Assembly: GCF_023051105.1 (NCBI RefSeq)
Contig: NZ_JALKIL010000007.1
Location: forward strand, 62,001-126,000
Reading direction: 5' to 3'
DNA length: 64,000 bases
Source of the DNA: Anaerobiospirillum sp. NML120449
GTDB taxonomy: Bacteria > Pseudomonadota > Gammaproteobacteria > Enterobacterales > Succinivibrionaceae
Below the pieces are notes generated by a model. The model was not told the origin of the DNA. It saw nothing but the letters and a program-made list of their open reading frames with translations, and searched no databases. Position 1 is the stretch's first letter, and the number at the start of each line of letters is the position of its first letter. Below, piece by piece: positions 51,740 through 59,818 of this stretch. Position numbers and translations under genes: made by a program.

Positions 51740-53575
51740 CTACTTGCCGGTAGCGCTCTGCTGTGCTTTGGCTGCAGCCTGGGCATCACCAGTGTGGGCG
51801 GTGCCAGTGGCGGAGGTGCCAGTGCCTTGGGCAGCTGCGCCTGTGGCTGCTGCACCTTGAGCGGCTGCGCGGTTTTTCTCATTTTCCCGTGCTTTGGCTA
51901 TGTTTACCAGCATGACGCTCTCAATGGCATTTTCATCAACCTTGAGTATTTCCAGCTTCCACTTGGTAAGAGAGATAACCTCACCTGCCTCAGGTACACG
52001 CTGGAGATAATCAAGAATGAAGCCGGCCATGGTGTGATAGTTCTCTGAAATAGGAACATTAAAGCCGGTAATGCGGGAGACGTCCTTGAGGATAGCGCCA
52101 CCATCAATCTTGTAAATGCCAGGGCTTGTGCATACCAGCTCAGGGATTTCGCTCTGATCAGGCAGCTCACCTGCAATCTCCTCCATGATGTCATGAAGGG
52201 TCACAATACCCTCGAAGTTGCCAAACTCGTCAAATACGAAAGCAAAGTTTTTCTTGGAGCGGCGGAACTCCTCAAGAGCCTTGGTAACTGAAATGGTTTC
52301 CGGCAGGTACAGAGGCTCGCGAATCTTGCTTTCCAGCAGCGAGCGGCTGTCGGCATGCTCACGATCAGCAGCTATATTGCGGGCAGCCTCCTGAGCCTCA
52401 GAGGTAATGCTCTGACGGCTTGACAGCACCACGTCACCGGTGGCCATGAACAGACGGGTAGCCAGGATCTCATCGCGCTTGAGATAGCCCAGCGGTACAT
52501 CACGCTGGCTGTCCTTGTAAGCTACCAGGCGGGAGCTTGGCATGGTCTTGAGCTCATTGATGATGGTATCAATATTGTCGGAAATATCGATAGCATTCAC
52601 ATCAGTACGGGCAGTCATTACAGCCTTTACCGGCAGGGAGCTGATCTGCAGAACGCGGGATACCATTTCCTTTTCGGTATTGTTAAAGACCTGGGATCCG
52701 GTACGGGAAACAATGGCTTCCTTTAAGGTATGCACCTGATTCTGGTTGGAACCGAGCAGTCTTAATACCAGGTTGGCAGCAATCTCACGGCTCTGCATGG
52801 AGATCTTGCTGTTACCCTCACCAAGATTGAGGGTGTTCTTGCGGGCAATCTGATTGAAAATCTCCATGAGGATGGAGAAGCCGATGGCGGCGTAGAGGTA
52901 GCCCTTAGGAACGTGGAAGCCCAGCGACTCAACAATCAGGCTGAAGCCGATAAGCAGCAGGAAGCCCAGACAGAGAATAACCAGAGTTGGATGGTGCGCG
53001 ACAAATTCGGTAATGAAGCGTGATGCCATGGTCATGACAGTCATGGCAATGATCACGGCAAACATCATGATGAAGACGTGGTCGACCATACCTACGGCGG
53101 TAATAATGGAGTCCAGGGAGAAGACGGCGTCGAGCACCATGATCTGCAGAATTACCAGATACATGGCAGAACCTGCAGCCTTGGATACGGACAGCTCTTC
53201 ATCAAAGCCTTCGAGCTTGGAGTGCAGTTCATGTACAGCTTTGTAAAGCAGGAACACACCACCAATAAAGAGAATGATGTCTCGTCCTGTAATGCCCTTG
53301 GAACCTATATAGAACAGAGGTTCAATCATGTTCACAATGAGCGAGATACAGGCCAGCATGATAAGACGAATACCCAGCGCACCGGCAAGACCGATGTAAC
53401 GGGCCATGTCTCTTTGCTTTTCTGGCAGCTTGGCTGTCAGAATGGCGATGAAGACGAGGTTATCAATGCCCAGGACAATTTCGATGACGACCAGGGTCAA
53501 AAGACCCATCCAGGCGGTAGGATCAGACACCCAGGCCATATCGAACATGACCTGATGCACTGCCGTAGGATCCAT
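51740..53575 (-). CDS. TerC-family membrane protein with CBS and CorC/HlyC domains
   Basis: Inner-membrane protein of the YegH/YoaE type, 611 residues against about 520. Seen: a TerC domain with about seven transmembrane segments and the acidic motifs VLGIDNLVFIAIL and DAVFSLDSIITA, a pair of CBS domains (about 300-440, with PVKAVMTARTDV and FAFVFDEFGNFEGIVTLHDI), and a C-terminal CorC-type transporter-associated domain. The last 45 or so residues are an Ala/Gly/Thr/Gln-rich tail. A role in metal handling is suggested for the family. The start at 53575 has AAGG at a long spacing; an ATG nine codons in is possible. Confidence 0.92.
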   Translation of the reverse strand: MDPTAVHQVMFDMAWVSDPTAWMGLLTLVVIEIVLGIDNLVFIAILTAKLPEKQRDMARYIGLAGALGIRLIMLACISLIVNMIEPLFYIGSKGITGRDIILFIGGVFLLYKAVHELHSKLEGFDEELSVSKAAGSAMYLVILQIMVLDAVFSLDSIITAVGMVDHVFIMMFAVIIAMTVMTMASRFITEFVAHHPTLVILCLGFLLLIGFSLIVESLGFHVPKGYLYAAIGFSILMEIFNQIARKNTLNLGEGNSKISMQSREIAANLVLRLLGSNQNQVHTLKEAIVSRTGSQVFNNTEKEMVSRVLQISSLPVKAVMTARTDVNAIDISDNIDTIINELKTMPSSRLVAYKDSQRDVPLGYLKRDEILATRLFMATGDVVLSSRQSITSEAQEAARNIAADREHADSRSLLESKIREPLYLPETISVTKALEEFRRSKKNFAFVFDEFGNFEGIVTLHDIMEEIAGELPDQSEIPELVCTSPGIYKIDGGAILKDVSRITGFNVPISENYHTMAGFILDYLQRVPEAGEVISLTKWKLEILKVDENAIESVMLVNIAKARENEKNRAAAQGAAATGAAAQGTGTSATGTAHTGDAQAAAKAQQSATGK

Positions 53576-54105
53576 AATATTTTTTACCTTAAAAAAGCAG
53601 TCAGCCCGGCATCAGTACTGCAAAAGACATTATGCAGGGCCCGAAGCAGCACAACAGTCGGCAGATGAATACTGCAGCTGTAAGCGGTCATGTAAGACTG
53701 ACGCCTGACATCCCCATGCTGTTTTCGGTGACTGAAAACAAATTCCACTTGTGCAGATTGTTAACCGGCAGAACCTCAGTCAGCCTCATTACTGAAAGCT
53801 CAGATATCGCCCTGTTGTCACAGAGCAGCTCCGCCACCTGACAGACCGGGCACTTAAGATGCCCTGCTGCCGTATATGAATTACCATCAGGACTGTATCA
53901 TAACTGAGGCTTAAGCCATTTGCAGTTACAGAACAACAGCGCCTGTTTTGCGGCCATAAAGTCATCATAACATCCTGTTGTTACAGCCATGTCATGCAGC
54001 CATTTGCCGCATATGTTTAGGGCCCTTTCCTGAACATAGGGAAGGGCCCCGTAAAAATCAGAATATCAGCCTAAAATGAGCTCAAACCTGGTTTCCCCAG
54101 TCCTG
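53576..54105. other. Intergenic region between rluB and the TerC/CBS gene
   Basis: No gene. 54020-54050 can form a GGGCCCTT/AAGGGCCC hairpin without a clear T-run; it may be a weak terminator for rluB. Confidence 0.45.
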
Positions 54106-54106
54106 C

Positions 54107-54152
54107 GCGCCCGCCATACCCGCCATGCCCGCCATGCCCGCCATGCCCGCCA
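54107..54152. repeat. 9-bp tandem repeat after rluB
   Basis: Four to five copies of CCCGCCATG (first copy CCCGCCATA), about 75 bp past the rluB stop on the minus strand. Confidence 0.9.
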
Positions 54153-54225
54153 GGGCAGCTGCTGGCGACGACCTGGCAGGCAGCAGGTATCAGCCTGCAG
54201 CACTGCCCTGACCAGGCCTCAGAAC

Positions 54226-55599
54226 TTAGCGACGGCCACGGCCCTTGCTGTCACGACGGCCCTTGCTGTCGCGTGCTGAGCCCTTGCCTGCTCCTGACTT
54301 GCCTGATGAGCCCCTGGAGTAGGAAACCTTAAAGCCCTTCTTTTCCTTGAAAGCGGCGCGACCATAGGATGTGCCTGTACGTCCGGACAGTCCTTTCCTG
54401 TCCTCACGACCCTCACGGCTGCGATCCTCGGCATTGTCCTTTGGACGGGCTGAGACATTCTTACGCTGACGGTTGAGGCTTGCAGATACCTTTAACGGGG
54501 TAGTTGCATACTCCTCAGGAGACAGAGCTGGCAGGTGAGCCTTGGAGCGCAGCTTGTTAACCTCTGACAGGGTCAGTTCACGGAACTGACCTGACTTCAT
54601 ACGGGGATCAAGGTCAAAGCCGGCATAGGAAATTCTGATAAGACGGCTGACCTGCAGGCCTACAGCCTCCCACAGACGGCGCACCTCACGGTTACGGCCC
54701 TCACGCAGGGAAACATGGAACCAGTGGTTACGGTTATCACCGCCACGGTACTCAATAGAATCAAACTTGCCAATACCATCCTCAAGCAGCACACCATTGC
54801 GCAGCTGCTCAAGCTGCTCTTCGCTGACATCGCCATAAACACGTACGGCATAGACACGCTCGATACCATAGCGCGGGTGCATCAGAGCATGAGCCAGATC
54901 GCCATCAGTGGTGAACAGCAGCAGACCGGAGGTATTGAGATCCAGACGGCCTACATTGATCCATTTGCCAATTTCAAGACGTGGCAGATGGTCAAATACG
55001 GTAGGACGGTTCTGAGGATCAGACAGTGAGGAAATTTCGCCCTCAGGCTTGTAGTACATGAGGCAGCGGTTTTCCAGACGGCGGCTCTTTGGAGAGTAGA
55101 CAATGCGGCCGTTGATCTTGACCGTGATGTTTTCATCATCGGTACGAAAGCCCAGGTTGACTACCTTGCCATTTACCTCAACCAGACCCTCTTCGATCAT
55201 GGACTCAAGGGAACGGCGGGAGCCGATACCGGCATTGGCCAGTAATTTGTGTAATTTGACGCCGCTGACACGCTCGCTGTCACTGCCTTTTACCGCAGCT
55301 GCGATGCGGGCTTTTTCATTGCGGCGGGCGGCTTCTGCACGCTCTCTGGTCTTTTGCTCAGCAAAGGAGCGGCTTCCACGCTCACTGTCTTTGCCAAAGC
55401 GGCTGTCTGAGCCGGAGCGACCACCATGAGCGCCATTACGGCCCCCCATGGAACCAGGGCGGCTGCTCATGGAGCTGCGTGAAGATGAAGCATCACGCCA
55501 GCTGCTGGCACTGTCCATACCACCACGAGCTGAGGAGCGCTCTGAAGAACTGTTGCGGCTTCCCTTGCCTGAGCGTCCCATACCTGCCTTTTTCTGCAT
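54226..55599 (-). CDS. rluB: 23S rRNA pseudouridine synthase RluB with extensions
   Basis: Makes pseudouridine in 23S rRNA helix 89. 457 residues from the ATG at 55599 (AAGGGA upstream), against about 290 in E. coli. Seen: an S4 domain (KLHKLLANAGIGSRRSLESMI), the catalytic Asp in GRLDLNTSGLLLFT, and GRNREVRRLWEAVGLQVSRLIR. An N-terminal Ser/Arg/Gly-rich stretch of about 110 residues and a C-terminal Lys/Arg/Ser/Gly-rich stretch of about 90 residues are extra and probably disordered RNA-binding tails. RluB rather than RluE or RluF is inferred from the S4 domain and length of the core. Confidence 0.9.
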   Translation of the reverse strand: MQKKAGMGRSGKGSRNSSSERSSARGGMDSASSWRDASSSRSSMSSRPGSMGGRNGAHGGRSGSDSRFGKDSERGSRSFAEQKTRERAEAARRNEKARIAAAVKGSDSERVSGVKLHKLLANAGIGSRRSLESMIEEGLVEVNGKVVNLGFRTDDENITVKINGRIVYSPKSRRLENRCLMYYKPEGEISSLSDPQNRPTVFDHLPRLEIGKWINVGRLDLNTSGLLLFTTDGDLAHALMHPRYGIERVYAVRVYGDVSEEQLEQLRNGVLLEDGIGKFDSIEYRGGDNRNHWFHVSLREGRNREVRRLWEAVGLQVSRLIRISYAGFDLDPRMKSGQFRELTLSEVNKLRSKAHLPALSPEEYATTPLKVSASLNRQRKNVSARPKDNAEDRSREGREDRKGLSGRTGTSYGRAAFKEKKGFKVSYSRGSSGKSGAGKGSARDSKGRRDSKGRGRR

Positions 55600-55778
55600 A
55601 TTAAAGAATCCCTTCTTGGTGCGTTGCAAATTATCTGTATCGCTCTGTCGGCCTGTTTTCATTTCAGGCCCATGCCGGATCTGGCAAGCCATCAGCGTGT
55701 GCTGTGCACCCGGGCTCTGATAAACAGCTGCTTTTGTCCGCAGCTGCGCAGTGCCCTGTGCAGTCCATGCCAATGTCA

Positions 55779-55955
55779 AGCTGTCTGCTCACGCAGACAT
55801 GATATCTGCTCAGGCAGACCTGCCTCTAATCATGCAGACCTGCTGTCTGCTCAGGCAGACCTGCCTCTGATCATGCAGACATAATGTCTGCTCAGGCAGA
55901 CCTGCTGTCTTTTCATGCAGACATAATGTCTGCTCAGGCAGACCTGCTCTGTGAT
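55779..55955. repeat. 41-42-bp array of inverted CTGC/GCAG words upstream of rluB
   Basis: About four copies spaced 41-42 bp, each holding TCTGCTCAGGCAGACCTGC (near 55806, 55847, 55888 and 55930). Each unit is itself an imperfect hairpin, and GCAGACATAATGTCTGC is a further palindrome. Confidence 0.85.
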
Positions 55956-57146
55956 CACGAAGACCAGCTCCCTGCCGGCTGATGCCAGGCTCTGTGGCTC
56001 TGGCTGTCCTTACTTTCTGCTGTTCTCAGGTGTTATCTGAAAGAAATCCCAGGTAGACAGATCTCAGATGTCCTTTCCTGGGTAAATTGCCTGACAGCAC
56101 TGAGCAACCTGATGAGCTCAGGTTTGGCTGATGACAGCTGGCTGGCAAACCTGATTCTGTCCCTGACGGTGTGACCATAATGAATCTCTTTTGGAGATGC
56201 CGGTCATGAGTGGCAGTTTCAGGTGTGAAAAAGCTCTGTAATCTGATTTAAACTGCATCCTGCAAAGTAAGGTCTGCAGGATGAGTTTTCTGTCTGCGCC
56301 ATAATGTCTGAATGCATGGACTTAAAGCGTCTCATGCGTCGTACATCAATGTAACAGTGCAAACAGCACAGCGGGCCGATTTGAATCTGGAGGCTCAGGT
56401 GTGTCAGCTGCACAGCGTTAAGACAGAAGCAGTGGCGTGTGCCTTCTGCTCAGATGGAGGGCTTTGTTCAGCAGGAAAAAAGCGATAAGCCCATAATTAT
56501 GCCATAGGCCATAAGAATATTACGGGCACAGGTCCAAAAAAATCGGTAAAATAGCGAATTGTACGTGCACAAATGGTCACCGTTTGATAGCATAAGCGTC
56601 CGTTACTGACATAAGGACAGTCTGTATCAGACAAACAGCTGTGTATGTCCCCTTATTATGGTCTTGTGCAGGACATCAGGAACAGGCCCGGGCAGCTCTG
56701 TGCTCATCACAGGCCTGTGCACTGAAACAAAAAGCTGATACATGCCATGCAATAAGGCAGACAGTAAGGTGTTCAGTCAGCATTAAGCTCCAGGCACAGC
56801 TTAATATGCCATCCCTTGTTTTTGTTAAGTGCTTTGTTTGTGTTACGTGCTTTTTTCGCTGTCCACGGCCAGAAAATCACAGTGAATGTTAGAATGTAAC
56901 AGCTCATCACTCTGAGGCCCTCCTCAGGGCTGCAAAATGGCAGTGGAGTAATTGCATAAAGCAAGATCCTGATGACTGTCAGATAATGTCCATGCACAAT
57001 TGAAGATCCGGAGTCTGCCTGTGGAGCAAAGCCAGGACTTCCTGCCTTAAACTTACTGGAATGGAAAGCGTCTTGACATCCTTCCGGGACGTATGTGTGC
57101 CAGATTGTTTTTTAATTGATTTTGATTTCTCTGAAGTTGCCTCAAA
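55956..57146. other. Region between rluB and zapA
   Basis: About 1.2 kb with no recognisable gene. AT-rich at 56480-56560 and 57090-57140. The zapA promoter is presumably here. Confidence 0.4.
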
Positions 57147-57443
57147 ATGGATAAAGACGAGATTAAGACAGTAGTGGTTTCTCTTCTGGGTGAGAGTTTC
57201 ACTCTGCGCTGCCATAAGAGTCAGGCTGACTCTCTGCAGCGTGCAGTGGGCAAAATCCAGGAAATCACTGCCAAAATCCTGCGTGACAATCCAAGCCTGA
57301 CTCCACAGCAGGCCTCCATTATTGCAGCCATTGAAAGCCAGAGCCAGCTTCAGCGCTACCTTGGAACCTCCACTCCTTTTCAGGAGCAGGCCATGCAGCT
57401 CATTCACCGCATCAAGCGCAACCTCAACAACATCGACTCATAA
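57147..57443 (+). CDS. zapA: Cell division protein ZapA
   Basis: Binds and bundles FtsZ at the division ring. 98 residues, near the usual 100-109. Seen: VVVSLLGESFTLRCHKSQADSLQRAV, typical of the beta-strand and helix head, then a long coiled-coil helix through QASIIAAIESQSQLQ to the C-terminus. Just upstream of ygfA, the same neighbour as in E. coli. The ribosome binding site is weak. A GGCACT/AGTGCC hairpin follows the stop. Confidence 0.92.
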   Translation: MDKDEIKTVVVSLLGESFTLRCHKSQADSLQRAVGKIQEITAKILRDNPSLTPQQASIIAAIESQSQLQRYLGTSTPFQEQAMQLIHRIKRNLNNIDS

Positions 57444-57630
57444 TCCCACGGCACTGCTAATAGTGCCGCCTGCCCTCCTGCACGCCCCAGACACAGCCCG
57501 CCACAGCCCTCACATTTGCCCCAAGACACAGCTCGCCATAGCCAGACACATCCCGCCACATTCGGCCATAGACATAGCCCGCCCTCATCCGCCAAATACA
57601 GAGCCCTCTGCAGCCTGCCCAGGATAAAGC
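57444..57630 (+). promoter_or_regulatory. C-rich degenerate repeat after zapA, possible Rho-loading site
   Basis: After a small GGCACT-GCTAAT-AGTGCC hairpin (57449-57466) the plus strand is made of ACACAGCCCGCCACAG-like words, rich in C and A and poor in G. No intrinsic terminator is present. Confidence 0.4.
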
Positions 57631-57892
57631 CAGCAACAGTTCCCTCACAGGCATGCTCAAAGCCCCTGTCACAGGTATCGTCTCAGCCATACCAGGTCAA
57701 CAGCCACGTTCCAGCACTGTTACCATGGTGCACAGCTGCCCGGCTGACAATCTCACAGCCGCTGCCCGTCTTACTATCACTCCCTGATATCAGCTATCTC
57801 CTGCCTGTCCATGTCAGATCTGACTGATACGTGCCGCATACACCAGGCCGTCACAGGCATCAGGCGCCTGATACCCTGCTTTACGCATCATG

Positions 57893-57921
57893 TTGGGCCG
57901 TTGCAGGCCATGACTTATAAT
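57893..57921 (+). promoter_or_regulatory. Promoter upstream of ygfA
   Basis: TTGGGC and TATAAT with a 17-bp spacer. The predicted start near 57928 leaves a leader of about 137 nt. Confidence 0.65.
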
Positions 57922-57970
57922 GACGCTGCAGCGGCTCAGCGCTGAAAACAGCTACTTCAGGCAGTCTTAC

Positions 57971-58037
57971 CCTCGCCAATCGGGCATGCCCCATGAGGAG
58001 CTGGACCGGGCTGATGGTGGCTGTGCTTATTGCGAGG
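57971..58037 (+). promoter_or_regulatory. Hairpin in the ygfA leader
   Basis: CCTCGCCAAT pairs with ATTGCGAGG (one bulged C) around about 48 nt that can fold further. The 6S RNA gene lies at this place in many gammaproteobacteria, but I cannot match the sequence to 6S RNA. Confidence 0.4.
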
Positions 58038-58064
58038 CATTAAAGTTGAGACAGGGAAACATTC

Positions 58065-58667
58065 ATGTCTGATGAAGTAAGTGCATACAAAGAGTGGCGC
58101 CGCATCAAGCGTGCTCAGATTATTGCTCACCGCCGTGAGCTCAGTGAGGTTGAAGTACAGCTAAGTTCAGCTGTGATTCAGGAAGAACTGCTGCGCCATC
58201 CGGCTCTGCAGCAGCCTCGTATCATTGCCTCTTATATGAGCTTTGCAGGCGAGATAGACACGGTCTCAATCAATCACATGCTGCGCGATATGGGCCACAG
58301 CATGGCTCTGCCGGTAGTTCACCCTCAGGAAAAAGGTCTGATGGAGTTCTACCATTACGACAGCGACAGCGAGCTTATCCGTAACAGCTTTAAAATCCTG
58401 GAGCCTGACAGCAGGACCGCCCGTCAGGTAAAGCCAGAGGAGATTGAGGTCATGCTGGTGCCGCTGGTGGGCTTTAATAACAAAGGCGATCGCCTTGGCA
58501 TGGGTGGCGGCTACTATGACCGCATGCTCAAGCGCATCAGGCCGCAATGCCTCAAACTGGGCCTTGCCCATGACTTTCAGCTCGTAGAAGACCTTGAAAG
58601 TCAGGAATGGGACATGCCCCTTGATGAGGTCATTACCCCCTCACACTTTTACCGCTTTATCCATTGA
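58065..58667 (+). CDS. ygfA: 5-formyltetrahydrofolate cyclo-ligase
   Basis: Converts 5-formyl-THF to 5,10-methenyl-THF using ATP. 200 residues, usual length. Seen: an N-terminal KEWRRIKRAQIIAHR helix, ASYMSFAGEIDT, the family signature VPLVGFNNKGDRLGMGGGYYDR (given in two parts: VPLVGFNNKGDR and LGMGGGYYDR), and the C-terminal MPLDEVITP. AGGGAAAC lies upstream of the ATG. Has its own promoter; a 48-bp repeat array follows. Confidence 0.95.
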   Translation: MSDEVSAYKEWRRIKRAQIIAHRRELSEVEVQLSSAVIQEELLRHPALQQPRIIASYMSFAGEIDTVSINHMLRDMGHSMALPVVHPQEKGLMEFYHYDSDSELIRNSFKILEPDSRTARQVKPEEIEVMLVPLVGFNNKGDRLGMGGGYYDRMLKRIRPQCLKLGLAHDFQLVEDLESQEWDMPLDEVITPSHFYRFIH

Positions 58668-58713
58668 CAGCGCCCGCCCCCTCATCCATGAGCCTTATCA
58701 GTCATGTAATGTA

Positions 58714-58995
58714 GCAGGCAGCCTCTGCCTTGAGCATAAGCTGCACTATGCATGAAACACAGCTGGCCGCCTCAGCCATGAGAACAAGCAGCAGTATGCA
58801 TGAAACGCAGCAGGCGGCCTCAGCCTTGAGAATAAGCAGCAGTATGCATGAAACACAGCTGGCCGCCTCAGCCATGAGAATAAGCAGCAGTATGCATGAA
58901 ACGCAGCAGGCAGCCTCAGCCATGAGAATAAGCAGCAGTATGCATGAAACGCAGCCGGCGGCCTCAGCCTTGAGCATAAGCTGCAGTATGCATAA
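58714..58995. repeat. 48-bp tandem array after ygfA
   Basis: Nearly six copies of a 48-bp unit; the word ATGCATGAAAC recurs at 58748, 58796, 58844, 58892 and 58940, with a partial copy at 58988. Since 48 is a multiple of three, a 16-residue repeat (MHETQLAASAMRISSS on the plus strand) stays open, and so does a Cys/Leu-rich frame on the minus strand. No ribosome binding site supports either. Confidence 0.93.
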
Positions 58996-59630
58996 ACAGC
59001 ATCGTGCGGTACCTGGCTGAGATGGCTGCCGATAACTGCTGCCAGATTAGGGACTGCTCCACTCTTAATTGTGAATAACGCTCAACCCATGACTCGCCCG
59101 TCGTGACGACCTCTGATTAAAAGCATGCCTCATTGACGGTAACATCTTGATGGTTTTCTTAGACAAGATTGTGCAATGAGAACCGGGAGTGAGATTAAAT
59201 TGCTGTCAAAGGAGACAACAGCAGAGCTTCCAGGTCCATGCATGAGCGCAGCAATCTGCTGAGCCTTATCAGTCAGTGACAGGCTTGATGGTGAGACGGA
59301 GTACGGCTGAATATACCTGCATAATAGGAGCTTGCAATGAATCCGGCCAGGTGGCTTGTGCAATGCTCGGCGTTGCTCATGCCTGAGGCTCTGTAGTCAC
59401 TCAAGAGCGCAGTCCAGAACGCATACCGCATATGGGGCCAGTCATGGGGATGTAACATATGAACCTCGATGGATTACGGCAGGCCCACTATGGTCTTAAC
59501 CATGTTTGGCTCATTTGTACAATATTTTTTCAGGTTCAGATGACAGTCAAGGAAGCCGACCATGGTCTTTGGCAAAACACTCATGCCCCTGCTCCCACGG
59601 ACTGGCATGATTGAAACTTCTGGCTCTAAG
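58996..59630. other. Region between the 48-bp array and the GT-C gene terminator
   Basis: No recognisable gene. Short minus-strand open frames at 59273-59458 and 59547-59753 lack ribosome binding sites and family features. Confidence 0.4.
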
Positions 59631-59633
59631 ATC

Positions 59634-59669
59634 AAAAAGGCAGCTGTCTGAAATCAGAAGCTGCCTTAT
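59634..59669 (-). terminator. Terminator of the GT-C-like gene
   Basis: On the minus strand AAGGCAGCT-TCTGA and TCAGA-C-AGCTGCCTT form a long stem followed by TTTTTG, about 150 bp past the stop codon. Confidence 0.88.
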
Positions 59670-59818
59670 CTTATTCATTATGTCCTGCCCGACTGATCTC
59701 AGGCAGCCGATACCGCAATGCCCCTGGGCGGACCTCATGCCATGCATTATCAACGTGTACGGACCTGCAGCATGGCGGGCCTGCGTCCGGGCGGCAGGCC
59801 TTATTCATGATGTCAGTA

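Noticed and set aside
57444..58064. 6S RNA gene between zapA and ygfA
   Set aside because: The place is right, but I found no closing stem spanning about 180 nt and no conserved 6S bubble sequence. Reported only as a structured leader.
58730..59020. 16-residue repeat protein after ygfA
   Set aside because: Open frames exist on both strands simply because the period is 48 bp. There is no start site or ribosome binding site.
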